A stretch of DNA of 7,822 nucleotides from assembly GCA_011042035.1 (NCBI GenBank), contig DQZA01000088.1, forward strand, positions 1-7,822, written 5' to 3'. This document shows, piece after piece, positions 1 through 5,861 of this stretch. This DNA comes from Desulfobacteraceae bacterium (GTDB taxonomy: Bacteria > Desulfobacterota > DSM-4660 > Desulfatiglandales > Desulfatiglandaceae). Under the pieces are notes generated by a model that was not told the DNA's origin, made no database searches, and saw only the letters and a program-made list of their open reading frames with translations. The position numbers and the translations under genes were made by a program. Positions within the stretch are counted from its first letter, which is position 1; every line of letters begins with the position of its first letter.

Positions 1-3
1 CAT
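1..3 (-). CDS. Probable start codon of the next operon gene, cut by the window edge (ruvA by context)
   Basis: An ATG on the minus strand occupies the last three bases at the left edge. It is preceded by an AAGGA ribosome-binding motif at 12-16 with 8 bases of spacing, and it lies 24 bases after the ruvC stop codon. Another ATG at 8-6 in a different frame is only 3 bases from the motif, so it is a poorer start. In many bacteria ruvA follows ruvC, which makes ruvA the natural guess. No coding sequence is visible to test this, so identity is inference from order alone. Confidence 0.35.
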
Positions 4-27
4 TCCATTATTCCTTTATCTGTGCTT

Positions 28-504
28 CTACCTTGCAAACTGTGCCCAATTAGCATGGCATATGGCCGCAGCCAGGGCATCAGAAGTATCATAGCCCAGA
101 TCTTCCTTTAGACCTAATATTACCTTTACCATTGATCGAACCTGATTCTTAGAGGCCCTGCCATATCCCACCACAGCTTTCTTAATTTCCAAGGGTGAGT
201 ATTCGAAGATCTTTACTCCGCATTGCACTGCGGCTATCATTACCGCCCCCCTCGCATGTCCCAGCTTAAGACTGCTTTTGACGTTTTTGGCATAAAATAC
301 CTCTTCAACCGCCATTTCCTCGGGGTTGAACTGCTTCATTAGATCAACCATTGACTGGAATATTGAGTGAAGCCGCTCATAAAACGGGATGTTGGGAGGG
401 GGAGATACGTAACCATATCCTGCGCACGTCAGGCCTCTGGTTGTTCTTTCTATCAATCCATAACCAGTTGTTCGGGAGCCGGGGTCAACGCCCAGCACGA
501 TCAT
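28..504 (-). CDS. ruvC: Crossover junction endodeoxyribonuclease RuvC
   Basis: RuvC is the dimeric, Mg-dependent cytoplasmic nuclease that cuts Holliday junctions delivered by the RuvAB branch-migration motor. The 158-residue protein has the RNase H-like fold signature. It opens with a beta strand carrying D7 in VDPGSRTTGYG. The second acidic residue is E67 in AVEEVF. The closing pair is D139 and D142 in YDTSDALAAAICH. These match the four catalytic acids known for E. coli RuvC (D7, E66, D138, D141). It is slightly shorter than the E. coli protein (173 residues), with the loss at the C-terminus. The ATG overlaps the yebC stop codon by one base (TAATG), and a GGAGG motif lies 10 bases upstream, inside yebC. 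This suggests translational coupling to yebC. Nothing appears truncated or degraded. Confidence 0.97.
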   Translation of the reverse strand: MIVLGVDPGSRTTGYGLIERTTRGLTCAGYGYVSPPPNIPFYERLHSIFQSMVDLMKQFNPEEMAVEEVFYAKNVKSSLKLGHARGAVMIAAVQCGVKIFEYSPLEIKKAVVGYGRASKNQVRSMVKVILGLKEDLGYDTSDALAAAICHANWAQFAR

Positions 505-1250
505 TAGCTAAGGGCCTCCATAACCTCATCAGGAATATCAAAGTTGGCATATACATGGCTGACATCGTCGTTATCTTCTAAGGCCTGCATCAAGCTAAGC
601 ATCTGTTGCGCCTTTTTGCCGTCCAATTTTACTGTGTTCTTGGGAATCATGCTTATTTCCGCCACAGAATATGGAATGTCTGCATCCTCTATTGCCCTTT
701 TAACTGTCTCGAAGTCACCTGGTTCGGTTATGACCTCGAATTCAGAATCACCCTCTTTTACATCCTCTGCACCTGCTTCCAATGCCAGGTCAAGGAGTTT
801 TTCTTCATCAACCTTGTCCTTTTCAATGACAATAAGTCCCTTTTTCTCAAATAACCAAGCAACGCACCCAGGCTCTCCGAGACTGCCTCCGTGCCGCTCA
901 AAGAGGTGCTTTACCTCAGCCACCGTGCGGTTCCTGTTATCAGTAAGGCAATCAACAAGGACAGCGACACCTCCTGGTCCATAGCCTTCATAGCTCGCCT
1001 CCTCGTATGATGCTCCTTCCAGTTCTCCTGTACCCTTTTTAATGGCCCTTTCAATGTTCTCCTTGGGCATATTTTCGGCCTTTGCAGCGGCTATAGCGGC
1101 CCTTAGACGTGGATTTCCGCTAGGGTCACCCCCTCCCATTCTAGCTGCAACTGTAATTTCTCGAATAAGCTTGGTGAATATCTTTCCTCGCTTGGCATCA
1201 GCAATGCCTTTCTTATGCTTGATTGAACTCCACTTTGAATGGCCGGACAT
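504..1250 (-). CDS. yebC: YebC/PmpR family protein (TACO1-like)
   Basis: This is a 248-residue member of the conserved YebC/PmpR/TACO1 family. Members have been described as DNA-binding transcriptional regulators, and some as factors that help translation through difficult (polyproline) stretches; which applies here cannot be told. The start is the ATG giving MSGHSKWSSIKHKKG, the near-invariant family N-terminus. A GGAGG motif sits 7 bases upstream. The reading frame stays open 36 codons further upstream, but that stretch lies inside rlmE in another frame and is not part of the family. Other family blocks are the basic helix near residues 20-35, the PKENIERAIKKGTG region, the YEGYGPGG motif and NRNRTVAEVKHLF. 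The length is normal for the family. It lies 14 bases after rlmE and overlaps ruvC by one base. A yebC-ruvC pairing is common in bacteria. Confidence 0.96.
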   Translation of the reverse strand: MSGHSKWSSIKHKKGIADAKRGKIFTKLIREITVAARMGGGDPSGNPRLRAAIAAAKAENMPKENIERAIKKGTGELEGASYEEASYEGYGPGGVAVLVDCLTDNRNRTVAEVKHLFERHGGSLGEPGCVAWLFEKKGLIVIEKDKVDEEKLLDLALEAGAEDVKEGDSEFEVITEPGDFETVKRAIEDADIPYSVAEISMIPKNTVKLDGKKAQQMLSLMQALEDNDDVSHVYANFDIPDEVMEALS

Positions 1251-1264
1251 TCCATATCCTCCTA

Positions 1265-1858
1265 CTAAAAAATTGTTCTTTTTCTTCCCATAACGTATAT
1301 TTCCCGGCTTCCTTTTCGCACCGCCTTTGGCCGGAAGGCCTTGGTGATGCTGAAGCACCGAGAAATTTCTGATCTAAACGCCCTGAGCTCTTCACTTTCA
1401 AATACTTTGCAAAGAAATGAGCCATTTGCGGTCAGGACAGACAGGGAAATCTCCAATGCCCTTTCGGCCAGTTCCATTGATCGTGCTGTGTCGGCTGACC
1501 TAATACCAGAGGTGCGGGGCGCCAGATCACTCAGCACAACATTGACTTGGCCCAACTGCGACACAAGCCAGTTTGTATCGATCGTTAGGATATCCAACTG
1601 GTAAAAACGAAAGTTTGGAGCCCTTAAGGATTCAGGCTCTTTTAGGTCTATACCTATCAACTCGCCTTTGGCGCCAATCTTCTTGAGCGCATATTGTGAC
1701 CATGACCCTGGATGGCAACCGAGATCCAGGACCCGGTGTCCTCTTTGGATCAGGTGATATCTATTATCAATCTCTTGCAGCTTGAAAATGGACCTGGCAA
1801 GCCAGCCCTTTTCCTTTGCTTGACGCGCATAATGATCTTGCCATCTATTTTTTTTCAT
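1265..1858 (-). CDS. rlmE: 23S rRNA (uridine-2'-O-)methyltransferase RlmE (FtsJ/RrmJ)
   Basis: RlmE transfers a methyl group from S-adenosylmethionine to the 2'-OH of a uridine in the A-loop of 23S rRNA (U2552 in E. coli), late in 50S assembly. From the chosen start the protein has 197 residues. The catalytic K-D-K-E tetrad is intact: K26 in ARSIFKL, D111 in LSDLAP, K151 in FLCKVF and E186 in SREIYV. The SAM-binding glycine loop is DLGCHPGS at 45-52, with the acidic D71 after the next strand. The start is uncertain. The ATG at 1858 fits the family N-terminus (KKNRWQDHYARQAKEKG) but lacks a clear ribosome-binding site, and a hairpin lies just upstream. In-frame ATGs at 1891 and 1906 would add 11 or 16 residues of no recognised family sequence. 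The stop codon lies 14 bases before yebC, so the two are probably cotranscribed. Confidence 0.93.
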   Translation of the reverse strand: MKKNRWQDHYARQAKEKGWLARSIFKLQEIDNRYHLIQRGHRVLDLGCHPGSWSQYALKKIGAKGELIGIDLKEPESLRAPNFRFYQLDILTIDTNWLVSQLGQVNVVLSDLAPRTSGIRSADTARSMELAERALEISLSVLTANGSFLCKVFESEELRAFRSEISRCFSITKAFRPKAVRKGSREIYVMGRKRTIF

Positions 1859-1870
1859 CAAAACAATGGG

Positions 1871-1897
1871 TTGCACACGCCAATCAAGCATGTGCAA
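1871..1897 (-). promoter_or_regulatory. Hairpin just upstream of rlmE
   Basis: Read on the minus strand, TTGCACATGC and GCGTGTGCAA form a 10-bp stem with one T-G wobble, closed by a 7-base loop. At DNA level the outer arms TTGCACA/TGTGCAA are a perfect inverted repeat. It ends 12 bases before the ATG chosen for rlmE, in a gap that has no strong ribosome-binding site. It could shape translation of rlmE or be a protein site. It is not followed by a T-run, so an intrinsic terminator is unlikely. The structure is seen; the role is inference. Confidence 0.45.
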
Positions 1898-1927
1898 ACA
1901 TCTCATGTGTCCCGTAATTTACTGTTG

Positions 1928-1956
1928 TTATTAGCACATTAGTCAGGGGTTTGCAA
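1928..1956 (-). promoter_or_regulatory. Weak candidate sigma70-type promoter for rlmE-yebC-ruvC
   Basis: On the minus strand TTGCAA (1956-1951) is followed after exactly 17 bases by TAATAA (1933-1928). The match to consensus is partial: 4 of 6 at -35 and 3 of 6 at -10. It lies in the 150-base gap between ridA and rlmE, where an own promoter for the housekeeping genes would be expected. It would give a leader of roughly 60 bases that includes the hairpin at 1871-1897. Confidence 0.25.
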
Positions 1957-2008
1957 AAGAAATGTCCTTCTACAAGTTGAGAGAGATTTCTGTGACAGAT
2001 CCTCCCAA

Positions 2009-2398
2009 TCATATAAAGGCAATGGCATCAATTTCGACCTTTGCGCCAAGTGGAATGCCTGAGACAGCAAGACAAGTTCTGGCGGGTAAGTCCGTAGTAA
2101 AAAAATTTTCATATACCTCGTTGAACTTTGGATAGTCATCTATGGAGGCAAGGTAAACATTAACCCTTATGAGCTTATCCATTGAAGAGCCCGCTTCCTC
2201 GAGTATGATCTTGAGGTTTTCAAGGGCCAAGGCAGACTGCTCTTCAATTGTCCCAAGGACCGGGGCATTGGTCTCAGGGTCAAGAGCTATCTGTCCGGAA
2301 ACATAGATAAGCCCCTCATGAATAATTGCCTGAGAGTACGGTCCCCCAGTGAAGGCGGCCTTATCAGTGTAAAATGCCTTTTTCTTGGTACCTTCCAT
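2009..2398 (-). CDS. ridA: RidA/YjgF/UK114 family reactive intermediate deaminase
   Basis: RidA hydrolyses reactive enamine/imine intermediates released by PLP enzymes during amino acid metabolism to stable keto acids, protecting other PLP enzymes. It acts as a cytoplasmic homotrimer. In this 129-residue protein the family marks are the GGPYSQA motif near the N-terminus, IYVSGQIALDP, the VNVYLASIDDYPKFNEVY segment, and the C-terminal signature around LPARTCLAVSGIPLGAKVEID. The last contains the substrate-carboxylate-binding arginine (107 here, E. coli R105) and the conserved glutamate (122 here, E. coli E120). This points to the deaminase-competent RidA subgroup. Two ATGs lie two codons apart. 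GGAG at 2410-2407 is 8 bases from the ATG at 2398 but only 2 from the one at 2404, so the former is chosen. It starts 63 bases after livF with no visible terminator between, so it may be the last gene of the liv operon. Confidence 0.95.
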   Translation of the reverse strand: MEGTKKKAFYTDKAAFTGGPYSQAIIHEGLIYVSGQIALDPETNAPVLGTIEEQSALALENLKIILEEAGSSMDKLIRVNVYLASIDDYPKFNEVYENFFTTDLPARTCLAVSGIPLGAKVEIDAIAFI

Positions 2399-2406
2399 TG
2401 CCATGA

Positions 2407-2410
2407 CTCC
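2407..2410 (-). promoter_or_regulatory. Ribosome-binding site that decides the ridA start
   Basis: GGAG on the minus strand, 8 bases before the ATG at 2398 and only 2 before the ATG at 2404. Normal spacing therefore favours the inner ATG. Confidence 0.6.
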
Positions 2411-2461
2411 GTCAAGAAATGTAGATCATCTTCTATCCGAAAAATAGTAATTCAGTGGACG

Positions 2462-3157
2462 CTAAATGCCGCACATCTTTCTTACTTCTTCGCTTGAGAT
2501 CAACTCATTCACCTTCCCCTGGTAGCAGATCCTGCCATCGTCTATTATATACCCGTAGTCACTCAACCTGAGGGTGAATTTTACGTTTTGCTCTGCCAGC
2601 AATACCGTCAGTCCAGCGGATTTTAGTTTTTCAATGGTTTCCCTGAGGTTGTTCACCAGGAGGGGGGCGAGGCCCTCTGTTGGTTCGTCCAAGAGCAAAA
2701 GCTCTGGGTTGGTCATCAAGGCCCTGCCTATCGCCAACATTTTTTGTTCCCCGCCACTCAGGAGGCTTCCCCTTCGGTCAGAGAATGCCTTTAAGGATGG
2801 GAACAAATCGTAAACCCGTTCAATTGTCCATTCTTCTTTTCCGTTTCTCTTGCGCGCGGCAATTTCGAGATTGTCCCTCACCGAAAGATCTGCAAATATC
2901 CGTCTGTCATCAGGAACATATCCCATACCCTTTCTAGCAAGGATATAAGGCTGTGCTCCGGTTATGTCTTCACCCCTAAAAATAATTTTGCCCTCCTTAG
3001 GTGTAACCAGGCCCATTATTCTTTTGAGCGTGGTGGTTTTTCCCGCTCCATTGCGACCCAGTAAGCATGCTACTTGGCCTTGCTTAACCTCTAGCGAAAC
3101 GTCAAAGAGGATGTGGCTGAGTCCGTAATAGGTGTGAAGGTTTATGACTTCAAGCAT
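2462..3157 (-). CDS. livF: High-affinity branched-chain amino acid-type ABC importer, ATPase LivF
   Basis: This is one of the two cytoplasmic ATPases of a LivKHMGF importer. In 231 residues it has Walker A GRNGAGKT (34-41), the VPDDRRIF segment at 81-88 typical of LivF in place of a plain Q-loop, the ABC signature LSGGEQ (133-138), and Walker B LLLLDEP (153-159) with catalytic E158. At the switch position it reads AEQN with Gln190; an EQN motif is also found in E. coli LivF, so this is a family trait rather than a defect. The length is close to E. coli LivF. The ATG follows a GGAGG five bases upstream and overlaps the end of livG by 8 bases, indicating coupled translation and matched amounts of the two ATPases. 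Substrate specificity cannot be read from this subunit. Confidence 0.95.
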   Translation of the reverse strand: MLEVINLHTYYGLSHILFDVSLEVKQGQVACLLGRNGAGKTTTLKRIMGLVTPKEGKIIFRGEDITGAQPYILARKGMGYVPDDRRIFADLSVRDNLEIAARKRNGKEEWTIERVYDLFPSLKAFSDRRGSLLSGGEQKMLAIGRALMTNPELLLLDEPTEGLAPLLVNNLRETIEKLKSAGLTVLLAEQNVKFTLRLSDYGYIIDDGRICYQGKVNELISSEEVRKMCGI

Positions 3158-3890
3158 CCTCTCCTCCCAGATAGGCCTCTTGCACCTCTTTGTTTTCGCG
3201 AACCTCCTGCGGGGTTCCCTGGATAAGGGTGCTGCCGTGGTGCATAACCATTATGCTCTGGGCCACATCAAATACAATGTCCATGTCGTGTTCGCAAAAA
3301 AGAATCGTGAGATTCCTTACTTGTGCCAAACCCTTGATGAGGTCCATCGTTCTCTTGGTTTCCTCTGGTGACATTCCAGCCGTTGGTTCGTCAAGGATGA
3401 GGAGGTTAGGTTTGTTTCCAAGGGCAATGGCAATCTCCAGGATTCTCTGGTCCCCATGGGAAAGAGACCCTGCGAGGTGCTGCGCCTTGTCTGACAATCC
3501 AACATGCTCCAATATGTCATAGGTTTCCTTAATGGCCATGTTGGTGGCAGGACGAAAAAGCTTGCCACTCTTGTTCTGCTGGGAGAGCACTGAAACCTGC
3601 ACATTTGTAAAAGCTGTTAGGCGTGGAAAGACGTTTGCTATCTGAAAGGATCTGGCAATGCCCCTTCTGCATATGGCGAAGGGAGGAAGGCGTGTAATAT
3701 CCTGCTCTTCGAAAAATATTCTCCCACGATCTGGAGTAAGTTGCCCTGTGATGAGGTTGAAAAGAGTGGTTTTTCCGGCTCCATTAGGTCCTATTACGGC
3801 GACTATTTGGCCTCTGCCAACATGCAAGGACGCTCTGTTGACAGCCATGAAACCATCGAAGGATTTGTAAACTTCCTCCACACGAAGCAT
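3150..3890 (-). CDS. livG: High-affinity branched-chain amino acid-type ABC importer, ATPase LivG
   Basis: This is the second ATPase of the importer and the partner of LivF at the inner face of the membrane. In 246 residues it has Walker A GPNGAGKT (34-41), Q-loop Q83 in ARSFQIANVFP, signature LSHGD (143-147), Walker B LLILDEP (163-169) with E168, and switch histidine H201 in CEHDMD. The LSHGDQR form and the GMSPEET stretch after Walker B are typical of LivG. Its ATG directly follows the livM stop codon with no base between. The GGAGG ribosome-binding motif lies inside the end of livM, 10 bases upstream. All ATPase residues are present, so it should be active. Confidence 0.95.
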   Translation of the reverse strand: MLRVEEVYKSFDGFMAVNRASLHVGRGQIVAVIGPNGAGKTTLFNLITGQLTPDRGRIFFEEQDITRLPPFAICRRGIARSFQIANVFPRLTAFTNVQVSVLSQQNKSGKLFRPATNMAIKETYDILEHVGLSDKAQHLAGSLSHGDQRILEIAIALGNKPNLLILDEPTAGMSPEETKRTMDLIKGLAQVRNLTILFCEHDMDIVFDVAQSIMVMHHGSTLIQGTPQEVRENKEVQEAYLGGEDA

Positions 3891-4847
3891 TTAATGCTGA
3901 CCTCCGTGGTCTTCGGTGGGAGCCTTAGCTCCAAACTTTTCTAGGAAAAATCCCATAATTCCCTCTGGCAAGAAGAATATGAGCAATATGAGCAATACAC
4001 CCAAGACCAATGTCCAATACTCAGTGTACACTCCCACAAAGGTTCGCAATGACACCATCATGGCAGCACCAATGATGGGGCCGGCAAAGGTGAACCAGCC
4101 TCCAAGGAGGCACATGATAAAGACCTCTAAAGATAGGACCCAAAAGAGAAGGTCTGGAAACACGGATTGTTCCAGGATTACATAAAGGACTCCTGAAACG
4201 CCTGCAAAGAACGTCGAGATGACTAGAGCCACTAACTGGTGCTTTCTGACGTTTATTCCTACGGCCTCGCAACGCTCAGGGTTATCCCGCGTTGCCTGCA
4301 AGGTGGTGCCACAGGGTGATTTGATTATTATGTACATTAGGATGAGACTTATGGTTAGTACTATCAAGATAAAGTAATAAGAACTCTTGGTTGATGATAT
4401 GAAATCCGGTACAGGGATACCATGTATTCCGTCATCGCCACCAGTGAGGCTATACCACCTGAAAGCCAGTGCCCAAATGAGCGACCCCAGGGAAATTTGG
4501 AGCATGCCAAAGTATAGCTTGCTAAGGCGGACACAAAACCAACCTATAAGATACCCCACTATTGCACCTGCTATTGGACCTGCTCCAAATGCAACCCAGT
4601 ATGGCACATGGGCCTTGGTTATCAGGAGGGCCACGGTGTATGCGCTTACCCCATAAAAGGCACAATGATGAAATTGATAAAGGCCCCCGTAACCAACCAC
4701 TAGGTTCAAGCTCATGGCAAGAAGGGCTGTCACAAATATGGAAGCAATGATATATGTGTAAAAACGAGGCAAAATCGCGGGCACCACAAGTAGAGCTATG
4801 AATAGGACTGTGGAAAGCAAGAGGGTCTTCTTATTTGTGTCGGCCAT
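3891..4847 (-). CDS. livM: High-affinity branched-chain amino acid-type ABC importer, permease LivM
   Basis: LivM is one of the two inner-membrane channel subunits and pairs with LivH. The 318-residue protein is strongly hydrophobic, with membrane segments visible around 8-26, 30-52, 64-78, 82-104, 115-130, 157-175, 205-226, 233-266 and 275-299. Family motifs are LTGGDDGIHG (134-143) and the cytoplasmic ATPase-docking loop TRDNPERCEAVGINV (186-200). Another is LGGWFTFAGPIIGA (248-261), which replaces the more usual LGG-G-T--GP--GA pattern. The basic N-terminus and short hydrophilic tail (EKFGAKAPTEDHGGQH) are normal. The ATG has an AGGAG motif upstream, 18 bases after livH. Its stop codon abuts the livG start. 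The exact number of membrane spans is an eye estimate. Confidence 0.94.
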   Translation of the reverse strand: MADTNKKTLLLSTVLFIALLVVPAILPRFYTYIIASIFVTALLAMSLNLVVGYGGLYQFHHCAFYGVSAYTVALLITKAHVPYWVAFGAGPIAGAIVGYLIGWFCVRLSKLYFGMLQISLGSLIWALAFRWYSLTGGDDGIHGIPVPDFISSTKSSYYFILIVLTISLILMYIIIKSPCGTTLQATRDNPERCEAVGINVRKHQLVALVISTFFAGVSGVLYVILEQSVFPDLLFWVLSLEVFIMCLLGGWFTFAGPIIGAAMMVSLRTFVGVYTEYWTLVLGVLLILLIFFLPEGIMGFFLEKFGAKAPTEDHGGQH

Positions 4848-4865
4848 GGCCTGATTCTCTCCTAA

Positions 4866-5759
4866 TTACCATACTGATTTGAGCAAGCCCGTTGGCCTTG
4901 CTAATAGAACAATAACTACCGCTGCGTATGGGAACACGATCGCAAATTGGGGCCAGAGAAGGACTCCGAAGGATTGAGTGATGCCAAAAATCAAGGAACC
5001 GACCATTGCTCCCCACATATTTCCAAGTCCACCGATAGTTACAATCAAGAAGGCCTCTATGATAATGTCGTGATCCATTCCAAGGGTTATGCTTACTGTG
5101 GGCGCCACAAGCGCCCCTCCAAGGCCAGCCAAAAAACATCCCAACACAAATGCAAAGGCAAAGACCCAACTTACATTAATACCAACTGCTCCCACCATTT
5201 CTCGATCCACTGCGGCAGCTCGGGCAATTTTTCCGATCTTGGTCCTGTTGGTAAAAAGCCAGAGTCCAACGGCGACCACAGGGCCAGCCGCAAGTAAGAA
5301 AAGATTGTACTTGGGAAAGGAGCTTCCGAAGATGTTGACAGAGCCCTTGAAATAGTCTGGGGCCATGATGGACCGATAGTCAGCTCCCCATATTATTTTA
5401 ACAAGGTCATCGAGTATGAGCATTAGGGCAAATGTGAAAAGCAAGAGCATAAGGTGTTCTCGCTCGTAAAGGCGACAGAATAAGGATCTTTCTGCAACGA
5501 AGCTAACCGCTGCTACCACTAGAGGGGCCAGTACCAGCGCTAGCCAAAAGCCCGTTTGGCCTCCTACCGCGGTGAATACGGTGTAAGCTGAAAAGGCTCC
5601 AATCATGTAAAGAGAACCGTGGGCAACATTGGGTACGCGTAGCACACCAAGGACAAAGCTCAAGCCAGAGCTCACAATAAAAAGGATCATTGCCCGGCTT
5701 AGGCCCACAAGAAGGTGACTGCCTAAGGCCGCGAATGTAACTGCGTGTGCTGCTTCCAT
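4866..5759 (-). CDS. livH: High-affinity branched-chain amino acid-type ABC importer, permease LivH
   Basis: LivH is the second inner-membrane channel subunit. From the chosen ATG it has 297 residues. Membrane segments are visible near 14-40, 48-65, 71-90, 102-125, 153-170, 197-221, 234-262 and 272-290. The family marks are FVLGVLRVPNVAHGSLYMIGAF after the first span, the docking loop IARAAAVDREMVGAVGINV (178-196) and IGGLGNMWGAMVGS (242-255). An in-frame TTG at 5801 would add 14 residues (ALGQDFLATGNKA after the start). I prefer the ATG at 5759 because AGGGA lies 8 bases upstream, while the GGGGCAGG before the TTG is buried in the stem-loop at 5802-5854. It lies between livK and livM, the usual order. 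Confidence 0.93.
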   Translation of the reverse strand: MEAAHAVTFAALGSHLLVGLSRAMILFIVSSGLSFVLGVLRVPNVAHGSLYMIGAFSAYTVFTAVGGQTGFWLALVLAPLVVAAVSFVAERSLFCRLYEREHLMLLLFTFALMLILDDLVKIIWGADYRSIMAPDYFKGSVNIFGSSFPKYNLFLLAAGPVVAVGLWLFTNRTKIGKIARAAAVDREMVGAVGINVSWVFAFAFVLGCFLAGLGGALVAPTVSITLGMDHDIIIEAFLIVTIGGLGNMWGAMVGSLIFGITQSFGVLLWPQFAIVFPYAAVVIVLLARPTGLLKSVW

Positions 5760-5767
5760 TGCCTTAT

Positions 5768-5772
5768 TCCCT
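5768..5772 (-). promoter_or_regulatory. Ribosome-binding site favouring the inner ATG of livH
   Basis: AGGGA on the minus strand, 8 bases before the ATG at 5759. The alternative in-frame TTG at 5801 has only a CAGG four bases away, and that lies in a predicted stem. Confidence 0.45.
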
Positions 5773-5801
5773 GTGGCAAGAAAATCCTGGCCTAAAGCCA
5801 A

Positions 5802-5854
5802 TAGACCTGCCCCGCAAAGGTCTTAAGGGATTGACAAGAAGCAGGGCAGGCCTA
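5802..5854 (-). promoter_or_regulatory. Long stem-loop between livK and livH
   Basis: On the minus strand the arm TAGGCCTGCCCTGC (5854-5841) pairs along all 14 bases with GCGGGGCAGGTCTA (5815-5802), using two G-T wobbles, around a 25-base loop. It starts 7 bases after the livK stop codon and ends before livH. No T-run follows, so it does not look like an intrinsic terminator. By analogy with the malE-malF and other binding-protein/permease junctions, it may protect the 3' end of a livK-only transcript so that the binding protein outnumbers the channel. The stem is seen; the role is inferred. Confidence 0.6.
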
Positions 5855-5861
5855 ACTAGTA

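Noticed and set aside
544..984. Plus-strand ORFs of up to 146 codons opposite yebC and other genes
   Set aside because: They are antisense to well-identified genes, carry no family motifs and have biased low-complexity composition.
1251..1358. Upstream in-frame extension of yebC to an ATG at 1358
   Set aside because: It lies within rlmE in another frame. The family begins at MSGHSKW, and GGAGG sits 7 bases before that ATG.
1989..2004. Dyad TCTGT-G-ACAGA just after ridA as a terminator
   Set aside because: The 5-bp arms are separated by one base, so no RNA hairpin can close, and no T-run follows on the minus strand.
1957..2422. Nine-base direct repeat AAGAAATGT on both sides of ridA (1957-1965 and 2414-2422), perhaps marking an insertion
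   Set aside because: It is short and AT-rich, there are no inverted ends or transposase, and ridA looks like its neighbours. Chance is the simpler explanation.
2651..2660. Glutamine (Q190, AEQN) in livF in place of the usual switch histidine as a sign of a dead ATPase
   Set aside because: An EQN motif at this point is also found in E. coli LivF, and all other ATPase motifs are intact.
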